64,000 nt of DNA from positions 1 through 64,000 of the forward strand of contig JARHVB010000020.1 in NCBI GenBank assembly GCA_029222685.1, given 5' to 3'. Below are positions 1 to 9,285 of this stretch, piece by piece. The translations under genes and the position numbers were made by a program. Within the stretch, counting starts at the first letter, position 1, and the number at the start of each line of letters is the position of its first letter. Origin of the DNA: Terripilifer ovatus (GTDB lineage Bacteria > Pseudomonadota > Alphaproteobacteria > Rhizobiales > Beijerinckiaceae). Below the pieces are notes generated by a model. That model ran no database searches, was not told the DNA's origin, and saw only the letters and a list, made by a program, of their open reading frames with translations.

Positions 1-528
1 ATAAATAGCAGAACCGAAATCGACCCGATCCCTTGGCCAACTTAGCCAAACAATCGGATTTGGTACGCCCCGTGAAGCTCGAAAAACCCGAGTTCCGGCT
101 GCCGTTAAATAACGGCGCGCCGTCGGTGTGAGCGGTTTATAGGCGGACCTTCACTAAACTGTCAACACAGGATTTCAAAAAACTTTCTCCCGACTTTGGT
201 ATTTAGTCCTAAGTAACTGAAAAAATGCGGCTTTCTAACATCTTACCACTGTCGTGGTCCGTTGACCAAAGATTAGCCATTCCTGCCCCAACCCATTGGC
301 CCCAATTGCGCCACGATGGAGAGGCTTCGTGGAAAACAGACTATTGGCCGCGAACCGGCGGTATCGACAGGCCGGCCGGCCCGTGGCTTGCAGATCGCCC
401 AAAGCCGGCTGGCAGGATTGACGCTTCCAGCGTCAGAAGCCATGATTCCGGCGTCGTTCTCGAATCGAGTGCGCAAGCACACGGCCTCGTCGCGAGCCAA
501 AACGCCTACGATAAACACGGATTGACGA
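1..528. other. Left-edge non-coding stretch upstream of the M23 peptidase
   Basis: I see no convincing gene here. Short frames on both strands have no ribosome binding site and resemble no family I know. The stretch holds a perfect 7-bp palindrome at 101-116 (GCCGTTA, two bases, TAACGGC), and its left part is more AT-rich than the coding DNA that follows. It probably carries the promoter and leader of the peptidase gene and perhaps the upstream region of a gene beyond the window edge. Confidence 0.5.
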
Positions 529-2562
529 GTGCACGGTTCGATACAATCAGCTTCAGACACCCGGTGGAGCGCCAACGACCGACGACTCGATCGTGGCACC
601 GCCGTGGTTGATCTTGGCCTCGAACCGCCGATTGAGGCCGACGGTCGCCGTCATTCCGAAGAAGACCATCGCCGCGTCTCGTTGCGCTGGCTATCGGGAA
701 CGGCGCTTACGGGCTTCGCCGGTGCGCTTCTCATCGGCTCGGCAGTTTATGCGGCGCTCGATCAACGATCGAATTTTGCCGAGGAACCGCAGTTCGCCAT
801 CGCCGAACCACGCTCGTCGGACCGCAGCATAGATAGCGCGCATCGCGGCGATCGGCTGGTGCGGCCTGTCGACATCGTCGCCGCGCGCCAGACATTCCGC
901 ACGCCGACGACGATCAAGATCGGCGATCGCGAGATCGTCAAGACCCGCACCTTCACGAAAGTGTCCACGACCCTCGCCTTGAACAGCTCGGGCTTCGCCG
1001 ATGATGTTCCCGCATTCAATCCGCTGCGCCTGCTCGCCGGCTCGCCCTCGCAGACCGACAGCCAGCCGGCCGAACTCGATCTGACGCGCGACGATGCCGA
1101 CGTGTCGTTCACGAGCGAAGACATCGGCCCGATTACCGACGAAAATTTTCTGCTGTCGAACGCTGAAGTCCAGGCGCAGATTTCCGAGCACGTGAAGAAT
1201 GCCCAGCGGGCCGGCGCCCAGCCGCCGCTTCCGCTGCCCTCACAAATGCTGCTGATGCGCACCAGCCGCGCGAATTTCGACCCCGGCGTTTTGTCTTACG
1301 CCAATCCCTCTGAATCACCGATGATATCGCCCTTCTCCTCCATCGCCGTGAAAATGGTGGCGGAGAACGTATCGGTCATTCCGAAGAACGAAACATCGCG
1401 CGATGTCGAGGAACGGCTTGTGACCGTGCGGCGCGGCGACACGCTCGACGACGTCTTGCGCGACACGGCAACATCGAAGGATCAGATTCGCAAGATCGCC
1501 GCCGCGCTCGGCTCGCGCCGCGGACAAGCGGTGGTGAACGAAGGCCAGCGCGTCCGCATTCTGCTCTGTGATTCCGATGGAAGCGGCCAGGCCAACAAGG
1601 TTTGTCGGATCTCCGTCTACACGGATGAATCTCTCGAGAGCACCGCGGCGATCGCCGACAACGGCGACTTTATTCCGGTGGCGCAGGCTGTTCTGGCACC
1701 GCAGCGCAAGCCGGTGCGAAAGCCATCCGACGACGATGAAGACGATGAAGATTCGGGCGGCATCCGTCTCTACAACAGCTTTTTCGAGACCGCGCTCAAA
1801 CAGGAAATTCCGCGCAGCGTCATCGACGATCTCGTGCGCATTTTTGCCAACGATGTCGATTTCCAGCGCTCCGCCACCGGCGGCGACAGCTTCGAAGTCT
1901 TCTACGAGGAAAGCGAAGAAACCGAGGGCCGTTACGACCTTCTCTACGCCTCCATCACCGCACGCAACGAAACCTACAAATACTATCGCTACGTCTCACC
2001 CGACGATAATTCGATCGACTATTTCGACGGCAATGGCCGCTCGACGCGGCGCTTTCTGATCCGCAAACCCATTGCTGTCGGCGAACAACGCTCCGGCTTC
2101 GGCATGCGCCGCCACCCCATCATGGGATATACGCGCATGCACACGGGCGTCGATTGGGCAGCTCCCGTCGGCACCCCCATCGTCGCCGCCGGCAACGGCA
2201 CCGTCATCAAAGCCGCGCGCGAATCCGGCTACGGCAATCGCGTCGAAGTCCAGCATGCCAACGGCTACATCACCACCTACAACCACATGACCGGCTTCGC
2301 TCGCGGCATCACTGAAGGCGTCCGCGTCAAACAGGGCCAGGTCGTCGGCTTCGTCGGCGCGACCGGCCTGGCAACAGGTCCGCATCTGCACTACGAAGTC
2401 ATCGTCAACGGCAGCTTCGTCGATCCGCTGCGCATTCGTCTCGCCCGCACCAAGGAGCTGAACGGCCGCCAGGTTGCCGATTTCAAACGCGAACGCGAGC
2501 GCATCGATGCGCTGATGGCGAAAGCGCCCAATGCCACGCGGGTGGCACAGCGGACGAACTGA
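529..2562 (+). CDS. M23 family metallopeptidase (membrane-anchored, LytM-type)
   Basis: Predicted zinc peptidase of 677 aa acting on peptidoglycan in the periplasm. One membrane segment (about residues 54-77) follows a short cytoplasmic tail. A LysM/OapA-like region with VRRGDTLDDVL lies near residues 296-345, after which comes an acidic linker (DDDEDDEDSGG). The C-terminal M23 domain keeps its metal site: His538 and Asp542 in HTGVD, and His619/His621 in GPHLHYE. The GTG start is the first possible codon after an in-frame stop and has no clear Shine-Dalgarno, so the true start may be slightly downstream. Whether it cuts cross-links itself or activates another hydrolase cannot be told from sequence, but an intact HxxxD/HxH set argues for activity. 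Confidence 0.9.
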   Translation: MHGSIQSASDTRWSANDRRLDRGTAVVDLGLEPPIEADGRRHSEEDHRRVSLRWLSGTALTGFAGALLIGSAVYAALDQRSNFAEEPQFAIAEPRSSDRSIDSAHRGDRLVRPVDIVAARQTFRTPTTIKIGDREIVKTRTFTKVSTTLALNSSGFADDVPAFNPLRLLAGSPSQTDSQPAELDLTRDDADVSFTSEDIGPITDENFLLSNAEVQAQISEHVKNAQRAGAQPPLPLPSQMLLMRTSRANFDPGVLSYANPSESPMISPFSSIAVKMVAENVSVIPKNETSRDVEERLVTVRRGDTLDDVLRDTATSKDQIRKIAAALGSRRGQAVVNEGQRVRILLCDSDGSGQANKVCRISVYTDESLESTAAIADNGDFIPVAQAVLAPQRKPVRKPSDDDEDDEDSGGIRLYNSFFETALKQEIPRSVIDDLVRIFANDVDFQRSATGGDSFEVFYEESEETEGRYDLLYASITARNETYKYYRYVSPDDNSIDYFDGNGRSTRRFLIRKPIAVGEQRSGFGMRRHPIMGYTRMHTGVDWAAPVGTPIVAAGNGTVIKAARESGYGNRVEVQHANGYITTYNHMTGFARGITEGVRVKQGQVVGFVGATGLATGPHLHYEVIVNGSFVDPLRIRLARTKELNGRQVADFKRERERIDALMAKAPNATRVAQRTN

Positions 2563-2577
2563 GAGCCTGCGCTATTT

Positions 2578-3474
2578 TTATCCTAAGCCGACGCGCTGCC
2601 TGATATCCGCCGCCGTCACGCCCTCCGCGCGCAATTGGCGCAGAGATTTGGCTTTCAGACTTTTGGACAGCTTGTGGCCTTCATCATCCGTCAGCAGATG
2701 ATGATGGTGATAGCTCGGCGCCGGCAGGTCGAGCCATTCCTGCAGCAGCCGGTGCAGGCTCGTGGCGTTGAACAGATCCAGGCCGCGCACGATATCGGTC
2801 ACGCCCTGCGCCGCATCGTCCACCACCACCGCCAGATGATAGCTCGTCGGCACGTCCTTGCGCCCGATCACCGCATCGCCCCAGAGCGACGGCTCAGCGT
2901 TGATCGTGCGCAGCTCCCTGCCTTCGGAATATTCATTCCAGCCGAACTGGCCTTCGGCGTTGGCGAGGGCGCGCGTCATGTCGAGCCGGCGAGCCGCGTA
3001 TCGTCCCGACGCGAGCCTGCTGCGGCGTTCAGCTTCGCTCAAATGCTTGCATGTACCCGGATAAAGCGGCTGGCCGTCGGGATCGAGCTGCCAGATGCCA
3101 AGTTCCGCAACCTTCGCAGCGATATCGCTCCGACTGCAGAAGCATGGGAAGACAAGTCCGCGTGAATCCAGCCTGTCCAGCACCAACTCATAGTCGGCGA
3201 ACCGTTGCGATTGCCGCATCACCGGCTCTTCCCATTCGATGCCAAGCCAGGCAAGGTCCTCTAAGATCGCCGCTTCATACTCCGGCTTCGATCGCTGCAG
3301 GTCGATATCCTCGATCCGCAACAGAAACCTGCCGCCAAGCTCCTTCGCCATCTTGTAGTTCAGAAGCGCCGAATAGGCGTGACCGAGATGGAGATAACCG
3401 TTTGGAGAGGGTGCGAATCTCAGAACCGGGCGCGAAATCTGCCGGTTATCTTGCCTGTTATCTTGCGTTGTCAT
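2578..3474 (-). CDS. gluQ: Glutamyl-Q tRNA(Asp) synthetase
   Basis: GluQRS is a truncated glutamyl-tRNA synthetase paralogue that attaches glutamate to queuosine at position 34 of tRNA-Asp. At 298 aa it has the catalytic core only and lacks an anticodon-binding domain, as expected for the family. Visible features are the N-terminal FAPSPNGYLHLGH signature with its HIGH-type motif, the zinc-ligand pattern CFC followed by YPGTC, and the class I signature GHKLSKS near the C-terminus. It faces away from the glycosylase gene at 3551. The N-terminus has a small tandem repeat (QDNRQDNRQ) from duplicated codons, so the exact start is slightly uncertain. Confidence 0.93.
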   Translation of the reverse strand: MTTQDNRQDNRQISRPVLRFAPSPNGYLHLGHAYSALLNYKMAKELGGRFLLRIEDIDLQRSKPEYEAAILEDLAWLGIEWEEPVMRQSQRFADYELVLDRLDSRGLVFPCFCSRSDIAAKVAELGIWQLDPDGQPLYPGTCKHLSEAERRSRLASGRYAARRLDMTRALANAEGQFGWNEYSEGRELRTINAEPSLWGDAVIGRKDVPTSYHLAVVVDDAAQGVTDIVRGLDLFNATSLHRLLQEWLDLPAPSYHHHHLLTDDEGHKLSKSLKAKSLRQLRAEGVTAADIRQRVGLG

Positions 3475-3550
3475 CTTGATCTGCGGATCATCTCAGTTGC
3501 ACGATTGCATATTCAATCGCGAATGCAGCCAACACTATACGAAGGGTCTC

Positions 3551-4333
3551 ATGGCGCAAAAGCCCGCAAACAAGGCAAGGCTGGCTGCTCGCAACAGCAA
3601 AACGCGCGCCACCAAAAGAAAGTTGCCTCCCTTGCCCCCGCAACCGCCGCTGATGATCGTTTCCGATGAAACACTCGCCCAGGCGATCGAGCAGCTTCGC
3701 GGCATCGACGCCATGACCGTCGATCACATGACGGCGAGTTGCGGCATGCCGCCCCTGCGCAAGCGCGCAGGCGGTTTCGAAGGCCTGGCCTGGATCGTCA
3801 TCGCCCAGCAGGTCTCGACCGCGAGCGCTTTGGCGATCTTCGCCCGGTTCAGCACCCGATTTGGCCGGTTTGACCCGGCGGAGATCGTCGCCGCCGGCGA
3901 CGACGATCTGAAAGCCTGTGGCCTGTCGACGCCGAAAGTGCGCGCCATGCGCGCGATTTGCGAGGCGATCGTGGGCGGACATATCGACCTCGACGGCCTG
4001 GCCTCCCTGTCGGCCGACGAAGCCCATGCCCGTCTTGTCGCCATCAAGGGCATCGGCCCGTGGTCGGCGGATGTCTATCTGCTTTTCTGCCTCGGCCATC
4101 CCGATGTCTGGCCCGTCGGCGATCTCGCCCTGCAGGAGGCAGCACGCGTCGCTCTGGGCCTGAAAAAGCGTCCCGACCATAAAAGCCTTGAACGCATCGG
4201 CGAGCGCTGGCGGCCTTGGCGGGCTGCCGCGGCACGCCTGCTCTGGGCCTATTACGCCAGCATCAAACAGGCGCAGCGCCTGCCCGAAGCAAAACCGCGG
4301 CCGCGAAAGCCCGCTACGGCTGCCGGAAGCTGA
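3551..4333 (+). CDS. DNA-3-methyladenine glycosylase 2 family protein (AlkA-like)
   Basis: Base-excision repair glycosylase of the HhH-GPD superfamily, 260 aa, removing alkylated purines. The helix-hairpin-helix reads IKGIGPWSADVYLLF and is followed by VGDLALQ, where Asp191 is the expected catalytic aspartate. The frame is open further upstream, but I place the start at 3551 because GAAGGG lies five bases before that ATG, whereas the earlier ATG has no ribosome binding site and would add an unrelated 25-residue tail. The N-terminus is basic (KPANKARLAARNSKTRATKRK), perhaps for DNA contact. The C-terminus is a Pro/Arg-rich tail. Confidence 0.9.
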   Translation: MAQKPANKARLAARNSKTRATKRKLPPLPPQPPLMIVSDETLAQAIEQLRGIDAMTVDHMTASCGMPPLRKRAGGFEGLAWIVIAQQVSTASALAIFARFSTRFGRFDPAEIVAAGDDDLKACGLSTPKVRAMRAICEAIVGGHIDLDGLASLSADEAHARLVAIKGIGPWSADVYLLFCLGHPDVWPVGDLALQEAARVALGLKKRPDHKSLERIGERWRPWRAAAARLLWAYYASIKQAQRLPEAKPRPRKPATAAGS

Positions 4334-4362
4334 CCTTGCGAAGCCGCCGCGACCTGCCTAAG

Positions 4363-4410
4363 AGACGCGCAAGCTATTCAAGAACGCATTTTCTTCACGA
4401 AAATGCTTTG
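4363..4410 (+). repeat. Degenerate partial copy of the 100-bp dispersed intergenic repeat
   Basis: The segment GACGCGCAAG...AAGAACGCATTTTCTTCACG...AAAATGC follows the order of the middle part of the element seen at 14319, 18810 and 59628, but with substitutions and without either end. It lies in the gap between the glycosylase and esterase genes. This is probably an old, decayed copy. Confidence 0.5.
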
Positions 4411-4428
4411 CCGCAACGGAGCTGAAAC

Positions 4429-5124
4429 ATGGCGCAATCGACGATTGACGGACCGCGACTGGACGCGCCTTCGGGCAAGGCAAAGCAACTCATCGTGATC
4501 CTTCACGGCTATGGCGCGGATGGAAAAGACCTCATCACCATCGGCAAGGAATGGCAAAGGGTGCTGCCGGATGCCGCCTGCGTCGCGCCGAACGCCCATC
4601 AGGCCTGCGAGCACATGCCAATGGGCCGGCAATGGTTCAGCCTGTCCGACCGCAATCCCAACGAACGCTGGACAGGCGCCTGCAGCGCATCCCCGGTGAT
4701 CGACGATTTTCTCGACGCTGAACTGGCGAAGCTCGGACTGACAGACAAGGATCTCGCGCTCGTCGGCTTCAGCCAGGGCGCCATGATGGCGCTGCACACC
4801 GGCCTCCGCCGCAAGCAGGCGCCTGCCGGCATTCTCAGTTTTTCCGGCCTGCTCGTCGGCCCCGAACATCTGGCCGAGACGGTGACACACACGGCGGCAA
4901 CGGCGCCGCCGATTTTCATGCTCCATGGCAGCGCCGACGGTGTCGTCCCGGTGCAATCCATGTTCATGTCGGCCAATGCGCTGGCCGAGGCGGGCATTCC
5001 CAGCCAATGGCATCTCACCGTCGGCCTGGAACATAATATCGACGCACAGGAGATTACCTACGGCGCGCTCTATCTGAGCAATTGCTTCGGCCTGCCCTAT
5101 CCGGCTCAGTTACGGCGCGGCTAG
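4429..5124 (+). CDS. Phospholipase/carboxylesterase family serine hydrolase
   Basis: Alpha/beta hydrolase of 231 aa, the usual length for the Abhydrolase_2 (carboxylesterase/acyl-protein thioesterase) family. The strand-1/oxyanion region reads VILHGYGADGKDL. The nucleophile elbow is GFSQG with Ser115, the acid is Asp170 in GSADGVVPV, and the base is His202 in LEHNID, so the triad is complete. No signal peptide is visible, so it should be cytosolic. The substrate cannot be predicted beyond small esters or acyl-thioesters. The gene ends two bases from the convergent methyltransferase gene, leaving no room for a separate terminator. Confidence 0.9.
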   Translation: MAQSTIDGPRLDAPSGKAKQLIVILHGYGADGKDLITIGKEWQRVLPDAACVAPNAHQACEHMPMGRQWFSLSDRNPNERWTGACSASPVIDDFLDAELAKLGLTDKDLALVGFSQGAMMALHTGLRRKQAPAGILSFSGLLVGPEHLAETVTHTAATAPPIFMLHGSADGVVPVQSMFMSANALAEAGIPSQWHLTVGLEHNIDAQEITYGALYLSNCFGLPYPAQLRRG

Positions 5125-5125
5125 G

Positions 5126-5887
5126 TCAGTCATCCGTCTCGCGCTTCGCATCGCCGGGCATGCGGTGCGCCGAGACCAGCGCCGGCTGCAATTGCGGCAC
5201 CTTCCGCCGCAGCACGCGGCGCGTCATCACCGGGCTGTAAAGCTGCTTGGTCGCCTCGACGAGATGTACGCCGGCCCCCGGCAGCGCGAGCTTGCTGCCG
5301 ATCGATTCGAACGCCGGCGCGGAGCGCAGCAGATAGCGTCGCGCAAACGGCGGCACGTAAAGCGCTTCAGCCCAGTTGAGCGGCGAGAACTGCGCCTCGC
5401 GCATCAGTTCGCGCAACTGGCTGCGCGAATACGGCCGACCATATCCAAACGGCGTCGTATCGACGCGCGCCCACATCCCTCTGCGATTCGGCACCACCGC
5501 GATCATCCGTCCGCCCGGCGTCAGCACGCGCCAGACTTCATTGAGCAGATCGTAAGGCTGGTCGCTGGTTTCCAGCGCATGGACCAGCAGCACACGGTCC
5601 ATGCTGGCGTCGGGCAAGGGCATCATGGTGACATCGACAAGCGCCGTCGACGAAAGTCCCTTGCCCGGCCAATGCACGACGCCCTGTTCCGCCGGCATAA
5701 ATGCCAGCACGCGCACGGCTTCGCTGAGGAAGGGATCAAGATAAGGCGTCGCATAGCCGACGCCGAGCACCGAATAGCCGGTGCAGGCCTCCCAGCGCGA
5801 CCGCACGAATTGTCCGATGAACCGTCTGGCGACGCCGCCGAGCACGGAACCGTAAAAACCACGCAGATCAATCACGTCGAGCGCCAT
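5126..5887 (-). CDS. Class I SAM-dependent methyltransferase
   Basis: Methyltransf_11-like protein of about 253 aa. Motif I is a degenerate SVLGVGYATPYL, followed by LPDASMDRVLLVHALE (motif II region) and VLTPGGRMIAVVPN (motif III region). I choose the ATG at 5887 (MALDVIDLRGFY) because the family begins near this point; the frame stays open to 5983, and an ATG at 5941 is the alternative. Neither has a strong Shine-Dalgarno. It is divergent from gloB, an arrangement I recall from related alphaproteobacteria. The substrate is unknown, and small metabolites or quinone-like rings are both possible. Confidence 0.83.
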   Translation of the reverse strand: MALDVIDLRGFYGSVLGGVARRFIGQFVRSRWEACTGYSVLGVGYATPYLDPFLSEAVRVLAFMPAEQGVVHWPGKGLSSTALVDVTMMPLPDASMDRVLLVHALETSDQPYDLLNEVWRVLTPGGRMIAVVPNRRGMWARVDTTPFGYGRPYSRSQLRELMREAQFSPLNWAEALYVPPFARRYLLRSAPAFESIGSKLALPGAGVHLVEATKQLYSPVMTRRVLRRKVPQLQPALVSAHRMPGDAKRETDD

Positions 5888-6016
5888 GGTCGCAATCTGC
5901 CACCGGCCGGCCCGATATATCAATGCGTAAATTCGAGACATAAATAACGGCGCGCGGCAACCGTTTGACCAGCCCGGTCCCATTGTCTAGCGTCACCGCA
6001 AAACAGAGGTGTCCGC

Positions 6017-6787
6017 ATGTCCGCTCAAATTCATCAATTCATGTGCCTGGAAGACAATTTCGGCGTGTTGATTCACGATCCCGAAAGCGGTGCGACCGCC
6101 TCGCTCGACGCGCCGGAAGCAGGCCCGATCCTGGCCGCCCTTGCTGAGACCGGCTGGACGCTGACCGACATTCTGGTCACCCATCATCACAACGATCACA
6201 TCGGCGGCATTCCCGGCCTGCGCGAAAAATTTCCGCAGGCGCGAATCGTCGGTCCCGCGCCGGATCGCGAGCGTGTGCCCGGCGCCGATGTCTATGTCGG
6301 CGAAGGCGACAAGGTGCGCGTCGGCACCTTGGAGGCCCGCGTCATCGAAACGCCGGGCCATACGCGCGGACACATCGTCTATTATTTCGACGCCGACCGT
6401 CTGCTGTTTGCCGGCGACACCTTGTTCGCGCTCGGTTGCGGCCGCGCGTTCGAGGCGCCGGGCGCAGTGCTTTACCAATCTGTCATGAAGCTCGCGGCCT
6501 TACCGGGCGACACCAGGCTCTACTGCGGCCACGAATACACGCAATCAAACGGCAAGTTTGCGCTCGCCGTCGATCCGCACAACCAGCGTCTGCAGGATCG
6601 CATGAAAGAAGTGGCGGCCCTGCGCGAGAAAAAGGCCGCGACCCTTCCCTCGTTGCTATCGCTCGAAATGGTGACCAATCCGTTCCTGCGCGCCGATGAT
6701 CCGGGCATCCAGAAAAATCTCGGCATGAGCGGCGCCGATCCGGCCGCCGTCTTTACCGAACTGCGCGAACGCAAGAACAAGTTCTGA
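6017..6787 (+). CDS. gloB: Hydroxyacylglutathione hydrolase (glyoxalase II)
   Basis: Second enzyme of the glyoxalase route; it hydrolyses S-lactoylglutathione to lactate and glutathione in the cytosol. The length (256 aa) fits the bacterial family. The metallo-beta-lactamase metal site is intact: THHHNDHIGG, then TPGHTRGHIVYY, FAGDTLF and CGHEYT near residue 170. The C-terminal HAGH-type region is present (FLRADDPGIQ). The start lies behind a weak GAGG-like element. The gene is followed after six bases by the DUF985 gene, so the two are probably co-transcribed. Confidence 0.95.
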   Translation: MSAQIHQFMCLEDNFGVLIHDPESGATASLDAPEAGPILAALAETGWTLTDILVTHHHNDHIGGIPGLREKFPQARIVGPAPDRERVPGADVYVGEGDKVRVGTLEARVIETPGHTRGHIVYYFDADRLLFAGDTLFALGCGRAFEAPGAVLYQSVMKLAALPGDTRLYCGHEYTQSNGKFALAVDPHNQRLQDRMKEVAALREKKAATLPSLLSLEMVTNPFLRADDPGIQKNLGMSGADPAAVFTELRERKNKF

Positions 6788-6793
6788 ACGCAG

Positions 6794-7243
6794 ATGAATG
6801 CGCAGGCTGCCATGAGCGCCCAGGATGTGATTCGGCTGCTTGACTTGCAGCCGCATCCCGAAGGCGGGCATTTCCGCGAAACCTTCCGCGATCCAAGGGC
6901 CGATGCCGCAGGCCGCGCCTGCTCGACCTTGATCTATTTCCTGCTGGCGGCCGGCGAGCGCTCCGCCTGGCACCGCGTCGATGCGACCGAGATCTGGCAT
7001 TATTATGCCGGCGCACCGCTGCAACTGGAGATTTCGGCCGACGGCGGCGCCATCGAGACCATCCTGCTCGGGCCGGATCTGCCGGCCGGCCAGCGGCCCC
7101 AGGGCGTCGTGCCGGCCCATGGCTGGCAGGCGGCGTCCAGCCTGGGGGCCTGGACGCTTGTCGGCTGTACCGTCGCGCCGGGTTTCGAGTTTTCGGCATT
7201 CGAACTGGCGCCGCCGCAATGGCGCCCGTCGCAATCGAAATAA
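6794..7243 (+). CDS. DUF985 / cupin-fold protein
   Basis: A 149-aa protein of the DUF985 (cupin_5) family. Matching features are the opening LDLQPHPEGGHFRETFRD, the central STLIYFLLAAGERSAWHRVD and WHYYAGAPLQL, and the closing GWTLVG-type segment (AWTLVGCTVAPGFEF). The fold is a single small beta-barrel. The biochemical role of the family is not established as far as I know. It lies six bases behind gloB, which suggests shared transcription but not necessarily shared function. Confidence 0.85.
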   Translation: MNAQAAMSAQDVIRLLDLQPHPEGGHFRETFRDPRADAAGRACSTLIYFLLAAGERSAWHRVDATEIWHYYAGAPLQLEISADGGAIETILLGPDLPAGQRPQGVVPAHGWQAASSLGAWTLVGCTVAPGFEFSAFELAPPQWRPSQSK

Positions 7244-7383
7244 GCCTTTCAACTCCCTACACGACTCCTTAACAGCCCGCTGGCATAGTCGCGGCTGAAG
7301 GCCCCTCGCTTCGGATCCTGATCTGTCGCGTCGCCAATGCCCTGCCGGTCCTCCGGCACGCGGCCAGACATTGCGGTGATGAT

Positions 7384-9117
7384 GTGAACGAACGCCCGGC
7401 TCCGGTTGCCCAAGAAAATGCGCTGGCACCGAATGATCCGCTTGCGATCCTGAATTCGATCGGCGAGGTCGTCTACACCTGGGACATTCCGTCCGATCGG
7501 CTGGAATGGGGGCCGAATGTCCGCGACGTTCTCGGCCTGCCGGCGGCGGCAGTCGCCAGCGGCGCTGCCTTCAACGATCTGCATGCACCGGATTCGCGCG
7601 CGTCGCGTTTCGAAACCATCATGAAATCGCAGCTTCGCGATCAAGGCGCCGGCGTGCGCTACAACATTCAATACGGCATGCGGATCGACCTGCCGTCAGG
7701 CGAAAGAGCGCCCACCACCTGGATCGAGGACACCGGCCGCTGGTTCGCCGACCAGAACGGCAAGCCGGTGCGCGCCCATGGCGTGCTGCGCAATTTCAGC
7801 GCCATGCGAAACGACGGTCAGACGAGCGTACTGGCCGCGAATTTCGATCCGCTGACGGGCACCCTCAGCCGCACGCGGCTTGCTGAACAGGTTAGCCGTC
7901 AGCTTGAAAATGCCAAGCGCCGCCACTCCAACTTCGCTTTCATCCTGCTCGGCATCGAGCAACTGTCGGAGATCAACCGCCGCTTCGGCTTCAACGTCGG
8001 CGACGAACTCCTCGCCGGCCTCGGCCTCTATCTGCGCAGCCAGCTTCGCATAACCGATGCGATCGCACGCTACGCCGGCAACCGCTTCGCCCTCGTGCTC
8101 GAATCCTGCGACCAGCAGAAAATGCTGGCTGCCGGACGCCGGCTCGGCAAGCTCATCGGCGACCGGAAATTCGATACCTCAGCCGGTCCCATGTCCTGCA
8201 GCGTACGCATGGGCGGCCTCGTCGCCCCCACCGACGCGCGCAGCGTGCAGACGATTTTTCAGCATGCCGAAGAAGCATTGCTGACATCGCGGTCCCGCTC
8301 GGCGGAGCGCTTCGTCGCCTTCGAACCGAGCCTCGCTCTCAACGATCGGAAACGTCGCACGCAGGCCATGGCCGACGCGATCGTATCCGCCTTGAACGAC
8401 CGCCGTATCTCGATAGCGCTGCAACCGATCATCAATGCGGCTAGTGGCCAGCCGGCGCTCTACGAAGCCCTGCTGCGCCTGCGGCTTGAGAACGGCGACG
8501 TCATGTCGCCGGCAGCAATTTTTCCGATCGCCGAAAAGACCGGCCTCGTGCAATTGCTCGATCGCCGGGTTCTCGAACTTGCCCTCGAGCGCATGAGCGC
8601 CGATCCCACCTTGCATCTGACGGTCAATGTCTCCAGCATGACCCTCCACGACATCGGCTGGGTCGACCAGATTCAGGCCCTGCTCGCCATGCATCCCGGT
8701 ACCGCCGGGCGCCTGGTCATCGAGATCACCGAAACCTGTGCGATCGAGGATATCGAATCGACCTGCCGGGCGATCGGCGACATCAAGGCCCTGGGGGTCA
8801 AAGTCGCGATGGACGATTTCGGCGCCGGCCACACCTCGTTCCGCAATCTGCGTCGCCTGCAGGTCGACATGATCAAGATCGATGGTGCGTTCATTGAAAA
8901 CCTGACGCGCTCCGCCGACGACCGCTTTTTCGTGCGCACCCTGATCGAGCTCGCCAAGCATCTGTCGATCCCGGTCGTGGCCGAATGGATCGAGAACCGC
9001 GAAACCGCCGACCTTTTGACCGAATGGCAGGTGGATTATTTCCAGGGCGATTATTTCGGCGCCGCCTCCGAAGATGCGGCCCGCGGCCGCGCCCAAAGCC
9101 AGGTGTCGGCCGCATAG
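7384..9117 (+). CDS. PAS-GGDEF-EAL protein, probable c-di-GMP phosphodiesterase with degenerate GGDEF
   Basis: Cytosolic signalling protein of 577 aa. A PAS-like sensor (VVYTWDIPSDRLEWGPNV, residues about 20-130) is followed by a GGDEF domain (about 155-310) and an EAL domain (about 325-565). The GGDEF active-site loop reads YAGNRFALV, so the two glycines and the Asp-Glu pair are not conserved and cyclase activity is unlikely. The EAL domain keeps YEALLRL, NVSSMTL, EITET, DDFGAGHTS, KIDGAFI, VAEWIE and QGDYFG, the set normally needed for hydrolysis. The simplest reading is a phosphodiesterase with a regulatory, perhaps GTP-binding, GGDEF module. It starts with GTG and stands alone. Confidence 0.9.
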   Translation: MNERPAPVAQENALAPNDPLAILNSIGEVVYTWDIPSDRLEWGPNVRDVLGLPAAAVASGAAFNDLHAPDSRASRFETIMKSQLRDQGAGVRYNIQYGMRIDLPSGERAPTTWIEDTGRWFADQNGKPVRAHGVLRNFSAMRNDGQTSVLAANFDPLTGTLSRTRLAEQVSRQLENAKRRHSNFAFILLGIEQLSEINRRFGFNVGDELLAGLGLYLRSQLRITDAIARYAGNRFALVLESCDQQKMLAAGRRLGKLIGDRKFDTSAGPMSCSVRMGGLVAPTDARSVQTIFQHAEEALLTSRSRSAERFVAFEPSLALNDRKRRTQAMADAIVSALNDRRISIALQPIINAASGQPALYEALLRLRLENGDVMSPAAIFPIAEKTGLVQLLDRRVLELALERMSADPTLHLTVNVSSMTLHDIGWVDQIQALLAMHPGTAGRLVIEITETCAIEDIESTCRAIGDIKALGVKVAMDDFGAGHTSFRNLRRLQVDMIKIDGAFIENLTRSADDRFFVRTLIELAKHLSIPVVAEWIENRETADLLTEWQVDYFQGDYFGAASEDAARGRAQSQVSAA

Positions 9118-9285
9118 CAAGCAGATGCGCTCATCGTTGGATGGCCTAGGCTTGCGTTATGGCAGATACAGCCATGTCCTTTCCAGCTCGCGCCGCAAAA
9201 CCTATGATGACATCCCGCATGTGAAGAGCGCATGCGTCAGAAAAGGCAGATCCGGCCGTAGAGCGGGACAGCAGGGAGAAACGAA

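Noticed and set aside
225..611. Short plus-strand frames before the M23 gene
   Set aside because: No ribosome binding site, no family pattern, and overlap with the start of the peptidase gene.
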